Assembly: GCA_025200525.1 (NCBI GenBank)
Contig: CM045762.1
Span: forward strand, 29,795,600-29,859,599
Length of the DNA: 64,000 bases
Direction of reading: 5' to 3'
DNA from: Camellia lanceoleosa
Lineage: Eukaryota > Streptophyta > Magnoliopsida > Ericales > Theaceae
Shown here: positions 36,093-46,204 of the stretch, piece by piece
How the letters are laid out: every line of letters begins with the position of its first letter
Position numbering within the stretch: the stretch's first letter is position 1
Made by a program: the position numbers and the translations under genes
Notes under the pieces: generated by a model
Told to the model about the DNA's origin: nothing
The model's database searches: none
Seen by the model: the letters and a program-made list of their open reading frames with translations, nothing else

Positions 36093-37389
36093 GTAATTTT
36101 TTTAAAAGCTCTACAACATAAGAAAACAGATTTAAGTTCTGAGGTCTAATTTTGTAGAAAAATCTTACGTAAATGTCTCAGGAGCTAAAACTGCCTTCCT
36201 ATTATTTAACTCTCATGCCTCAAAACTGTTTCCAGTGTTGAGTTCGTCTTGCTTGACCACGTTGCTAGTAACAAATTTTTCCATCTTGTTCTCACAATTG
36301 ATTGTTCTCACAATTGATTTTCAGTGTAATATAGTTGAAATCTCAGTTCTTTCATTGAAAACATAAGCCCCAATTATTCACATGAATGTGTGACATTGTG
36401 ATGCAGAAGCAGTAAGTAGAAGAGGACAAATCCCAAGCAAATAACGTCAAGTTTGTCTAGTTAGTATGAAGTTTGTTTATTTATGAGTCTTCATTTTATT
36501 CTTCATTAGAATTTGTAAGTCCCCTATTAGGAGCTTCAGAATGTTCTTGATGTATTTTATTTTTAGGGATTTCTTTGCTATAGTTTGTGTGTTGGTTAGT
36601 ACACTTTTCTTGGGCTGTAATCCAGCCAATTACTTGTTTAGAATTACTTATTTTGGTAGATTTTGAATATTTTACAGTCTCTAAATGGGGTAATTTTTAG
36701 AAAGTTTATTTCTCATTATGGTTTACTAGTGTCCACATAAAGAGGCCCCTGCTTGATTATGAATTTAGAGTTGGAATTAAAGAGCCAGTGTGGAAATTCC
36801 CTGTTGACTTTTGTGTGCATCTCAAGCCACCCTTGTGGAGTAGGCTACTCCTTTCATGCTTTTGTTTTCCTATTTGCTGAATTTTTGTCTAATTCAAATC
36901 TGTCTGACAAGTAACCAGACCTTAATGCAAGAAGCACTAACACTTCTACTCATATGACACTTCTACTCATGTGACACTTTTACTCATTACACTGCCGAGT
37001 TGAAATGGTTTTCTGTACTGCTGATGATCTGTGTTGAATCAGTTTGCTGATCTGCTATTCTTCCGTGTCTTTGTGATGTTCTTTGAGATCTTTGTGGTGA
37101 TCTTCTTTGTGATGGTGTTTGTTATGATGAAGTGCTGCTGTGTTGTTGTTGGATGTTTGCTCGTGTTGTTGATGTTTGGAAGGGTGCAGGACTTTTTGTC
37201 CAATCTGTAATAGATCAGGTTTTCATTAATGGGGGTTGTCTTTAGGTGTAAGTTCGGGCAACTGCTGGTGTTTTGGCTGGAGGGGGTATGGAGGGGGTAT
37301 TTTGTGTGATTTCATATCCATGTTATTAGTTTGTTATAGTGGTGCTTGAGGGATGCCTCTTGTAAATCTGTAAATCTTTTAAAAAATTA
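36093..37389 (+). other. Captured non-coding DNA
   Basis: T-rich, GT-rich sequence (for example 37015-37160, rich in CTGCTGTG/GATGTT words) that looks like intron or 3' UTR. No gene is supported. Confidence 0.4.
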
Positions 37390-37972
37390 TAAATGAGTTT
37401 CAATTATTTTTGCCGTTGCAAATTTGTCGTCGTTAAAAAGTGAAGCTTTCTCGACAAATAACTTGTCGGTAAATGTGTAGCTAAAAGTTTATTTTTGCCC
37501 ACTCATATTGTGTTGCTAAAAGTGTATTTTTTGCCAATACCAATTTGTCGTTGCCAAAAGTAAAGCTTTAGCGACAAACAAATCGTCGGCAAATGGCAAC
37601 ATTTACCGACGTAAATGTGTCGCCAAAAGTTTACTTTTGCCGACGCATATGTTGTTGCTAAAAGTATATTTTTTGCCCATGCAAATTTGTGTCGCGAAAA
37701 GTGCCACACAATCATCATATTTGAATGACTTTTACCAACGCAAGGTAAATTGCCGACGATAGATGGAGGCTTTTAGCGACGACTATGTTCGTCGCTAAAG
37801 GCATTACTTTTACCAACGCAATCATAATTTCGTCGGCAAAAACTTTTGCCAACTCACTTTTGGCTACGGGTTGCCAACGTAGCTTTGTGTGTCGGTAAAA
37901 CTCTTTGCCAACGAATTTTCCCTTTTAGCAACATATTTTGTTTCGTTGCGAAAAATGCAATTTCTTGTAGTG
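37390..37972. repeat. Right CACTA subterminal repeats and terminus
   Basis: More than fifteen words of the TTTTTGCCGACG, GTCGCTAAAAG, CGTCGGCAAA kind in both orientations, ending TTTCTTGTAGTG. This array is longer than the left one. Confidence 0.8.
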
Positions 37973-38269
37973 AGAATTCATCATGTTTTTAAGTTCAATC
38001 TTGCATTTGATCATGCTTTGGAGTTTTAGAGTTCATGAGAACTCATGCATGTAATGTTCTTGTAATGTTCATAAAGTTTTAATTGAAATTTGGTTCAATT
38101 GGCATACTTTGGGGTCTTGATTTTATGAAATAGTCTTTAAATCATGAGGTATTATGAGTTTCTAAGTATTTTCCAGAAAATTGGCCCAAAAGGATGAGTT
38201 TTGAAATGTTTGATCCATGGTTTGAGCTTTGGGAGCAAATCTGGAAAACCCATAATTTGGCTTCCTCGC

Positions 38270-38540
38270 TCGAGCGAAGGATTCCACGCTCAATCGACCA
38301 CCTTTGTTTTCAGAATTCCACTCGAGCGACGGATGCTGGCTCAAGCATAAATTACAAGCTCTTAGGTTTTTGAATGTGCAGATGCACACTCGAGCGAAGA
38401 ACTATGTCTCACGCTCGAGCGAGCATCGAGCGGAGGATTTCAGCAACCAATACTTTTCACATTTTTGTAGATCGCTCGAGCAAGGGAATCTACGCTCGAG
38501 CGACCTCTCTCATTCACTAAGCTCGCTCGAGCGTGACCCC
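38270..38540. repeat. Cluster of CGCTCGAGCG palindromes
   Basis: At least seven CTCGAGC-containing words, most as CGCTCGAGCG or ACTCGAGCGA, lie within 270 bp (about 38266, 38320, 38382, 38413, 38472, 38495, 38523). They sit in the LTR-type element right of the CACTA insertion. Confidence 0.75.
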
Positions 38541-38925
38541 TGTTTTCAGCAAGTTTTAAAAAATATTATTAAGTACATTTTTGCATCCTCATTCCATCCT
38601 AGGCATTCCTAGGCCATGTTTAAGGCATTATAATGAGGATAATATTACAGAACCACACCAAGTCAAGTTAGGGGCTAAGTTATTAATCCCGAGCGTGTAA
38701 TTTAGTGTGTGTTTGTTCTGCAACTATATAGGGTTGGCACCCGAGGATGCTGATTAGCCTGCCTATAGCCCAGTAATCTGTGAATAACAATGTTGTAAAG
38801 CTATGTTTAATTACAATTATTTTCTAAACAATTGACTGTACTGTTTTCTGAAATGACATTGTTTACTGAATGAATGTTTGTCCTATTTTATGAACTGTAC
38901 CCGTGACATCTAGAGCAATTGATTG

Positions 38926-38967
38926 TTACTGCTACTGTTACTATTACTGTTACTGCTATTGTTACAG
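38926..38967. repeat. (TTACTG)n short tandem repeat
   Basis: About seven units of TTACTG/CTACTG/CTATTG. It gives the poly-Leu start of a 64-codon open frame that I do not accept as a gene. Confidence 0.8.
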
Positions 38968-39705
38968 AGATCTTTGTCAGTTCCAATGATTGGAACTACT
39001 ACTATTTACTGTTTTGATGGTCATCAACTGACTGTTCGGTCTATTAAGACCTACTGTACTATTCTGCTATTGGATGTACCACGTATGACTGATATGGTTT
39101 CTAAACGACTGTTATGACATGAACTATGAGTCACTAATTGAATAACTGATCTACAGATGCAATTGACTATTTTAATTACTGAAAGGACATTCATTCTTAA
39201 CCCCTTTACGCATTTGTTATTCACTGGACTTTAACTCACTATTTATATTTATATGTAGGTGGCCAGGCACCGGAACAAAGCTAGAAGCGTCGAGTTAAGC
39301 TCATGTTTTGTCCAGCCAACCGTTGTGTCTCACTTCGAGGTTTCGAGTCTGCTCGAGCCAAGGCTGCTTTTGGGGTGTTTCAGATTCACCCTTTTGTCTC
39401 TGTTATGTATCGAATGTTTAAGACTTTTGTCTGTATAGTTATGGTGAAGGGATTGGATCCCTAACCTGTATACTATGTGTACCTGATATGTATATATGTT
39501 TATGGTTATGAATGTGGTTATGTCCATAAAGTCCTTTTCCATTCAGATTTTCACAGCTCATTGGACACCTTGTTATTACTGTTTGGCTTCCGCCAGCCCC
39601 TTTTATATTGTATTACTATTTTTACTGTCATTCAGGCCTTCAATAATCACGGATTACTGGCCGGTTATGATGCTAAACCCTTAGGGGCGGGTTTGGGTCG
39701 TGACA

Positions 39706-39995
39706 AAGTTGGAAAAATAAACATAAAGAAATCACTTTACAAGATTTACAAAATAAGATTAACCAAATTAAACTAACCATTCAAGAGTTAAAAGTTAAAG
39801 ACAAATCATTAGAAGAAGAAATTGCAATATTAAAAATCAATAAAAATCTTAATGATTTCCAAAATAATAATGATACTTCCTCTGATGAATCTAGTTCTAG
39901 TCCTGATCCTAGCTATGTCATCTTTGGTAATTGATCAACTAATCTAATAGTGATAATCACAATGATAGTCATCGTTTAAATATTATTAATAGAAT
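39706..39995 (+). pseudogene. Viral coiled-coil linker, resumed after the insertion
   Basis: Immediately right of the LTR-type element a frame opens reading EITLQDLQNKINQIKLTIQE, heptad-like and Lys/Glu/Ile-rich, then an acidic Ser-rich SSDESSSSPDPSYVIFG ending in TGA near 39934. It is the segment expected between coat protein and protease, which supports the view that 25214 and 39706 were once adjacent. Confidence 0.6.
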
Positions 39996-40540
39996 TCATA
40001 TTCAAAAATGGCATTCGAAAGTCAAACTAGTTATTAATGATTTTAAAATAGAAGTCATAGCCCTCATTGATACCGACACTGATTTAAATTATATTCAAGA
40101 AGGTTTAATCCTCACAAAATATCATCATAAAACTAGTGAACAATTAAGTTCTGCTAATGGAAGTCAAATTCATATTAAATATAAATTACCCAAAGTACAT
40201 ATTTGTCAAAATAATATTTGTTTTAAAACATCCTTTGTTCTAGTCAGAAATATGACCAACAAAGTCATCCTAGGAACTCCGTTTATCTTTTTACTATATC
40301 CATTTAGCATTACTAACCACGGAATAACCACACAAGCTTTTGATCAAACAGTGACTTTTAAATTCTTGTCTCCTCCTGAAATCAAAGAATTAAATCAATT
40401 AAAGGAATGTTCTATATCCCAATCTATTAATCGATTAACTAAACAACTCAAATTTCTCAAAGAAGAAGTAAAATACAAAAGAATTGAAACTCAATTGACT
40501 AATCCAATTCTTATATCCAAAATTGATCAATTTAAAAACT
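39996..40540 (+). pseudogene. Viral aspartic protease region, catalytic motif altered
   Basis: The frame from about 40006 reads KVKLVINDFKIEVIALID, and at 40060-40083 the active-site block reads ALIDTDTD where a DTG/DSG triad with Ala is expected, so the glycine is replaced by Asp. The downstream blocks YIQEGLI, ICFKTSFVLVRNM and VILGTPFIFLLYPF are well kept. The enzyme would cut the viral polyprotein; with the altered triad it would be inactive. A TAA after QFKN at 40540-40542 ends the frame. Confidence 0.8.
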
Positions 40541-41380
40541 AATTAGAAAATACTGTTCGTTCCACTTTACCTAGTGCTTTCTGGCATAGGAAAAAACATC
40601 TAATTACACTCTCTTATATTAAAAATTTTAATGAAAAACAAGTTCCTACTAAGTCTCAACCTATTCAAATGAATCATGAATTCGTGAAAATATGCAAAAA
40701 AAGAGATTAATGAATTATTAAAAAATAACATCATTAGTAATAGTAAGTCGCCTTGGTCTTACCCTGCTTTTTATGTTAATCAAAATGCTGAACTTGAACG
40801 TGGTGTTCCACGATTAGTCATTAATTATAAACCGTTAAACAAAGTTTTAGAATGGATACGTTATCCAATCCCTAATAAAAAAGATTTCATTAAACGACTT
40901 AGTCAAGCTGTCATCTTTAGTAAAGTGAATTTTGACAATTACAAATTCATCCTGATGATCGCTATAAAACTATCTTTACTACACCTTTTGGCTATTACAA
41001 ATGGAATGTCATGCTCTTTGGATTAAAAAATGCTCCTAGTGAATTTCAAAACATTATGAATGAAATTTTTAATCCCTTTAATCATTTTTCTATTGTCTAC
41101 ATAGATGATATCCTTATTTTCTCTAAATCACTCGATAAACATTGGAAACATCTTAATTCCTTTCTCCATATTATTAAATATAATGGTCTAGTCATTTCTG
41201 CTCCTAAGATTAAGCTATTCCAAACTAAAGTTAGATTCTTAGGTTATGATATCCACCAAAGTACTATTTTTCCTATCAGTCGATCTATTGAGTTTGCTTC
41301 TAAGTTCTCTGATGAAATTTTAGACAAAACCCAATTACAACGGTTTTTAGTTCCTTAAATTACATTGCTAAATTTTACAA
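40541..41380 (+). pseudogene. Viral reverse transcriptase, internal deletion and frameshifts
   Basis: The fingers region reads SPWSYPAFYVNQNAELERG near 40745-40802, then PRLVINYKPLNKVLEWIRYP. A frame break and deletion near 40925-40950 remove the palm block that normally follows KFD (SGFWQ type). The frame from 41011 gives FGLKNAPSEFQNIMNEIF and the catalytic YIDD at 41098-41109, then IRFLG-type thumb sequence VRFLGYDI near 41230. It copies pregenomic RNA in living relatives; here it is broken. A further shift occurs near 41350. Confidence 0.85.
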
Positions 41381-41940
41381 AGACCTTAGGAAAACTCGAC
41401 AACCCCTTTTTGATAAGTTGAAAGATAATCCTCTTCCTTGGTCTTCTACTCACGCTGCTATTGTTCAACAAGTAAAAAAATATGTTAAGACCTTGCCTTG
41501 TCTTGGCATTCCTATAGAAAATTCGTTCAAAATTATTCAGACTGATACTTCTGATATTGGTTATGGTGGCATTCTCCTTCAGAAAATCACTCCCTAGTTA
41601 TCTGAACAAATTGTTCGTTTTCATTCTCGTGTTTGGAACAGAGCACAAAAAATTATAGTACTATTAAAAAATAAATTTTATCTATTGTTTTATATATTAG
41701 TAAATTTCAAGATGACATTTTAAATCAAAAATTCCTATTACGTGTTAATTGCAAAAGTACTAAATATGTTTTGAAAAAAGATGTTCAAAATATTGCTAGT
41801 AAACATATTTTTGCTTGATGGCAATCCATTTTAAGTATTTTTGATTTTGATTTTGATATTGAATATATTCCTGGTAGTTAAAATTCTATGCCTGATTTCC
41901 TTACCCGAGAATTTTTACAGGGAGGATAGTGTATCATGCC
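41381..41940 (+). pseudogene. Viral RNase H, several stops
   Basis: Reads SFKIIQTDTSDIGYGGILLQ near 41522 (first Asp), then a TAG after KITP, VRFHSRVWN near 41611, the NYSTIKK Glu-block region with frame breaks near 41650, and the tail NSMPDFLTREFLQGG ending in TAG at 41928-41930. Stops at about 41596, 41817 and 41880 disrupt it. It forms the C-terminus of the florendovirus polyprotein. Confidence 0.8.
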
Positions 41941-42149
41941 TACTTCTTATTGTTCTACACACAGATTACAAGTCACAAGATACCGTAAAACTATTCGCTA
42001 TTATAAGTTTAAAATATCCTATTTAAAGTCACTACAAAATGACACTTACCTTCATCAAGACCCTTACCTTCAATTCAATCAGATTAGAAGTTATCGCAAT
42101 TTTATTACTCATTACACTAATCTAGTTAACTTTCATATGGATAGATTAG

Positions 42150-43296
42150 ATGTCCTCAATGGATGCTAATCTACTTTTGTCATTTTTCTTACAGATGTTA
42201 AGCCACAAACCTACTACAAAACCTCTTGCCATTATATTATCCAGTCAACCCATTGTTGCACCTCCAATTGATCTACTCAACCGATACCAAATTCTTGGTA
42301 ATATTCCTAAACCTAGTAACACTTTAGCTTTGGCTTCAGAGGCTTTTGCCTGCCGGCTAATTACGCCAATGCCTCCTAACAAGTCTACCCTAAGAACAGA
42401 TTATGTTCTTAAACAGCCATTTAATCTTTTTTACAAAGAACCAGTCCATGAAAATATCTACAATGTTCATGAATTAGTCAAATCCTATTTCCCTAATGGA
42501 TGGCATTTCATTCATTCCCATCTCAATAAGTCAATAACCTTTTATAAAGATATTCTTTTCCAGCATAAGTCAATGGTCATTAAACCTATTTGTGATCGAG
42601 TCCAGACCAGTAAAATCATTTATCATTCCTTGTACATTCATAATATTGTTTCCATGGAAGAATGGGGTCTCCCTTTTCTACTACGAGACCTTTCTAACCA
42701 TGATATACAATATGGTTACTATGATTACATTGATGCTTGGTTTAAAATCCTTCTACATCAAAATGAGTCATATAATCATTCTTGTTTTTTCTCATTTGAC
42801 CACAAATTCAAATCAAAATTCCCTTCTTGGTTCCTGAGATAGTGGTCACAGCAAGGTGCCATCCCAGAAATCATCCCTTCTGAGTTAATAGAACAAGTCA
42901 ATTACTTCTCTTCAATTTACAAGCTCAGCCCGCATAAAAGTCAGTTTCATTGGTTACTCCAATTTATGTCCAAGTATAAAGTCCCTTGGATTTTTAAATG
43001 GCAATATTGTCTATCCAATAACATAGTCAGCCGTCAACATTTTGTTAAATGGTGGTATGCATTCAAAGCCCATCGTATTATTGATCAAGTCCAGCAAGAA
43101 TTTCCAATTAACATTCATGCCCAAACTCTTGCAATGGTCAAGTCTCAACAAAACCCAACTACTTTAGTCACACAAGGAAGCCTTCTTCCTCTCACTACAG
43201 TCAAACTTGGAAGCCCATCAACCAGCATTGACTTGGGTTTTGCTTTGGGCTTGGCCTTGGAGGACTTGGATTTGGAAGGTTGTGTGTGTGTGTGTG
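42150..43296 (+). pseudogene. Florendovirus ORF2, near-complete with one stop
   Basis: An ATG at 42150 opens about 220 bp after the end of the polyprotein. 230 codons run to a TAG at 42840-42842, and the same frame continues open to the (TG)n tract at 43280. Features include NGWHFIHSHLNKSITFYKDI near residue 115, CDRVQTSKIIYHSLYIHNIV near 148, and a Trp-rich block WIFKWQYCLS and FVKWWYAFKAH near 42990-43075. ORF2 is diagnostic of florendoviruses and has no assigned function. It is the best preserved viral frame here. The C-terminus runs into the microsatellite, so the true viral end lies at or before about 43280. Confidence 0.75.
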
Positions 43297-43440
43297 TGTG
43301 TAAAATATAATTTTGGAGATGTTTGATGAATTGGAAATTCAAAATTGTATTATTTGATTTCAGTTTCTTCACTATGCATATATATATATCTTTGTGTAAA
43401 ATATAATTTTGGTGATGTTTGATGAATAAAAAATTCAACT
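43280..43440. repeat. Right flank repeat of the viral insertion, with (TG)n
   Basis: (TG)n at 43280-43301 is followed by TAAAATATAATTTTGG and GATGTTTGATGAATTGGAAATTCAAAAT, then a second copy of TAAAATATAATTTTGGTGATGTTTGATGAAT at 43398. This is the same unit as at 21385-21560. Confidence 0.75.
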
Positions 43441-43812
43441 GTTTGAGCTCTTTTTGTCCCTCTTGATTTTACTTTGTTATATATCTATAGGTGTAGTTAC
43501 TGTACAATTATTAGAGAAGAAAAAGAAAAAAAAGAAAAGACGCAGGGAGAGTGGAGCAGTGAGCAACTATTGAAGAGAAAGAAGAAGGGTGGGGCATGCT
43601 GAAAATGAAGGTTTTAGAGGCAAAGATGAGATGAAGTGGAGGACTGCCCGATGGGAAGAAAAAGAGTATGGGTTTTGCTAGAAATGGAGACTGCCGGTGT
43701 CTTTCTGCTCTCTCAGATTGGGAAATGTAAAAAAAAAAAAAAAAAGAAGAAGAAGAAGAAGAAGATGATGATGGTATAACTGCCAATTTACATATTCCGT
43801 TAATAGAAATTA
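43441..43812. other. Non-genic purine-rich DNA
   Basis: AGAAAAAGAAAA-type sequence near 43514, an A tract at 43728-43744 and (AAG)n at 43744-43764. The minus-strand open frame here is Ser/Phe low complexity. No gene is supported. Confidence 0.5.
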
Positions 43813-44200
43813 CACTACTAGAAAAGGGGGTTTTAGCCACGGAACTTTTTGCGACGGTTTGAAAATCGTCGCAAAAAGCAAGTTTTTGTAACGGCAAAAA
43901 ATACCGTCGCAAAAGGATTTTTTTGCGACGCCAATTGACTGTTGCAAAAAAGTGACCAAATAAATACGATTATTAGTGACGGAAAATCCAAAACCGTGGC
44001 AAAAAGTAATATTATACGTGACGGTACATTACCCGCCATAAATTTCTTTTTTCGTTTTGCGGTTTTTGTATTTTTTTGCAACGTCATTTGTTAGTCCGTC
44101 GCAAAAAGTTTTATTTTTGCGACGCCATCTGTTAGTCCATCACAAAAGGTTTTATTTTTCTACATTACCCGCCATATTTTTTATGTAAAATGTGTATGTA
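43813..44200. mobile_element. Orphan CACTA left end with subterminal repeats
   Basis: Starts CACTACTAGAAAAGGGGG, followed by repeated TTTTTGCGACG / CGTCGCAAAAAG words to about 44150. No matching TAGTAGTG end is found to the right within the window, so it is either truncated or decayed. The end sequence differs from the 25.9-kb CACTA, so it is another family. Confidence 0.6.
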
Positions 44201-44391
44201 CTCTTTTTTTTTTCCTTTTTTTTTTCTTTTCTTTTCTTTTTTTTGTGGCTAGGCAAAAGAAAAAAAAAATTTCGGTTCAACAAACTAATTTTTTTTGTTC
44301 AAGAAACTGTTTTTTTTTTCCCCCTCATTCCTTCTAATGTTTCCTGAAAAATAAACAAAGCCCAAAGTATAATTTTATGATTCAATAAACT

Positions 44392-44640
44392 CACTATAAC
44401 AAAAAGACTTTTCTCGGCATTTTTTTTTTCAACGTTTCTGCAAAACTCTACAAAAACAAAATTATTCTTGATATTTTTCAACAAACTCTGTAATTTATGA
44501 TATTATTTTAAAACACGATACTTTAGCTGAACTAAATATTATTTTTTTCGGTGTTTTAGTATTAAATTAGAGATATTTTTTATGCAGTCCAAAACTACAT
44601 CATTTTGGCATAGACTTCAAGTAAAACCCTACCCATATTG
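44392..44640. mobile_element. Possible second CACTA-like end
   Basis: CACTATAACAAAAAGACTTTTCTCGGCATT resembles a CACTA terminus in the same orientation as the one at 43813. There are no clear subterminal repeats and no partner. Confidence 0.3.
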
Positions 44641-45282
44641 TTCTTATTCCAAGATCCGTCACCAAGCAACGGTTTCTCTGCCTCACAGGTATGTCTCTAT
44701 GGCTACTCTCTCTCTATCGCTCTATCTTCCTTTTTCTGGTTTATGTTTGTGAAAGGCGCCCCGGGAGGGAGGGGGGAGGGGGGATTTCAGTGGCGGGGAT
44801 GTGGCAGTGTTGTGGTAGGGAGAAGGATAGTAGATCTGTGGTAGGAAAAAAAGAGGGGGTTTCAGTATGGGAGGGTAGGGTAGATGGATATGGGTCGTTG
44901 GTACGGGAGGAGGAGGAGGATGAGGGTAGGGGTGGTTTTCGTGGTAGAGATGTTAGCCAGTGAAGAGGATTTCGGTAGTAAAGATAATGGGGTTGTGATG
45001 GGAAAGGGTGTTTTTGGTGGTCAAGAGATGGCAGGGCTATGTTGGGGGAGGTGGAGATGGAGGTGGAGGTGGTTGTGGAGGTTATGTGTTGTTTTTTGTT
45101 TCAATTGATTTGTTGCTGTTACTCAACTATTACTGAAGATGGGATTTGGGTTTATTTAATTTTGGTTCAAGTTTTGTGCGGTTGTGGAATTTGGATTTGA
45201 CTAACTACTTTGCTATAATTGCTTAAGGGAGTTCTAGGGTTTTTAATTACATTCGTGGGCTTTGATGTTTCTCACTATGGTT
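44641..45282. other. GC/GA-rich non-genic DNA left of the Copia element
   Basis: 44755-45080 is G-rich (GGGAGGGAGGGG, GGTGGAGATGGAGGTGGAGG). Overlapping Gly/Arg/Val-rich frames exist on the plus strand but show no motif. CACAG|GTATGT at 44685 resembles a donor site; the sequence may be a worn 5' exon. 45278-45282 (TGGTT) is the left target copy of the Copia element. Confidence 0.4.
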
Positions 45283-45878
45283 TGTTGGAAAATTTATAAA
45301 GAGGTAGTTGTGAATTGAAATAGACTCCATTTTAAATGAAATGGTGTAATCTTTCATAGTGCCATTTTGTTTTAAAGGAAGGTTTAAACCTCCATTTGAA
45401 TGAAAGGGTGCAAACTTTTCATGATGTCTCTTTATTTTAAAGGAAGGGTTATGTCCCTTCTTTATACCTTTTCTATTCAAATTGAATAGGTCCAACAAAG
45501 CCTATATAAAGGCAGCCCCATTCCAATTTTGATTGATTCCGAAAATTCATTTTCTTTGCCTTCATTTGCTCTCTTGCGTCCTTTATTCTTCATATTAGAT
45601 TTAGAATAAATTTCAGAGAGTTATAGAACACAAAGTTCTAGTTCGCCGGATAAATTTGTTTGAAGTGCTACTACAAATTTGTGAAGATCATTGTATCTTG
45701 AGAGATAGACGCCACATAACCGTAAGCACCGTAGGGAGGCGAATCTGTCTTAAGAGTGTCACACTCAACTTGGTCTTTAATTATTAATTCGGTTCAACAA
45801 AATAAATTTTGCAAGTTTAATTTTATTTTGTTTGAATTATTTCAATTTATTTTATTCACACAGAAGATTGTTCCAACA
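45283..45878 (+). repeat. 5' LTR of the Copia element
   Basis: 596 bp, TGTTGG..CCAACA. It contains a 55-60 bp internal duplication (AAATGGTGTAAYCTTTCATAGTG / GAAAGGGTGCAAACTTTTCATGATG) and a TATATAAAGG box near 45503. Confidence 0.9.
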
Positions 45879-46204
45879 ATCTTAAGACATATTTGCCTTA
45901 TTCTGTTTATAGAATTTTTCGTTTGTTTCCGTTTCTCTTTCTTCTTTTAAGAAAATTATTTTATGTGGATTTACAAAATAATATTCTGATTGGAAAAACA
46001 AATAGTGATCATATGATATTTGATAGATAGTAGTAATATACTGTCTATTTTCTTTGACAACTAGTAGTACGATACTAGTGTCATTAACAATTCAGAATAT
46101 ATTTTTGTGGAATTTTTTCAGAAATTAATTTTGGGTTTTAGAAATTATTTTCAGAGTTTTCATTACTTAAAATTCTGTTTTAGTATTTTAATTATTGAAG
46201 TGTT

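Larger units (their letters stand above)
25957..37972 (+). mobile_element. Pack-CACTA: non-autonomous CACTA transposon carrying host gene fragments
   Basis: 12,016 bp. It starts CACTACAAGAAATTGCA and ends with its inverted copy (TGCAATTTCTTGTAGTG), flanked by AGA on both sides (25954-25956, 37973-37975), the 3-bp duplication typical of CACTA. Both ends have dense subterminal repeats of the GCGACG/CGTCGC type. I see no TNP1/TNP2-like transposase. Inside are splice-flanked exons similar to an RsmI methyltransferase, RPN1 and a MYB-CC protein, plus unidentified exons, all on the plus strand. Captured genic DNA inside CACTA ends is the definition of a Pack-type element. Movement would need a transposase from elsewhere. 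Confidence 0.88.
25215..39705. mobile_element. LTR-type element (possible large solo LTR), inserted in the viral copy and itself split by CACTA
   Basis: Ends are TGTGACAACCC at 25215 and GGGTCGTGACA at 39695-39705, inverted with two mismatches and of TG..CA form as in LTRs. After removing the CACTA element about 2.47 kb remains, with no protein domain. The 3' end (GATGCTAAACCCTTAGGGGCGGG..) closely resembles that of the element at about 52.1-53.4 kb. It interrupts viral sequence that is continuous in gene order on both sides. A clean 5-bp target duplication is not seen (ATTCT on the left, AAGTT on the right); the word GTGAC(AA) is shared at both ends but belongs to the termini. A solo LTR is the simplest reading. 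Confidence 0.6.
21897..43296 (+). mobile_element. Endogenous florendovirus-type pararetrovirus (Caulimoviridae), split by nested elements
   Basis: Order on the plus strand: movement protein, linker, coat protein with zinc knuckle, coiled-coil linker, aspartic protease, reverse transcriptase, RNase H, then a separate ORF2 after a short gap. This order and the ORF2 are typical of florendoviruses, which are known as integrated copies in flowering plants. Integrase and LTRs are absent, as expected. The copy is interrupted at 25215-39705 by an LTR-type element. Numerous stops, frameshifts and a deletion in the RT show it is an inert relic. Net viral length is about 6.9 kb. Confidence 0.85.

Noticed and set aside
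36836..37160. GT/TG-rich stretch considered as an RNA gene or coding exon
   Set aside because: No splice-bounded open frame and no recognisable RNA structure; it reads as intron or UTR.
43511..44087. 133- and 84-codon minus-strand frames
   Set aside because: They arise from a purine-rich tract and the CACTA subterminal repeats read backwards.
44638..45108. Gly/Arg/Val-rich plus-strand frames in the G-rich stretch
   Set aside because: Three overlapping frames are open because of GGW-type composition; no conserved residues support a protein.
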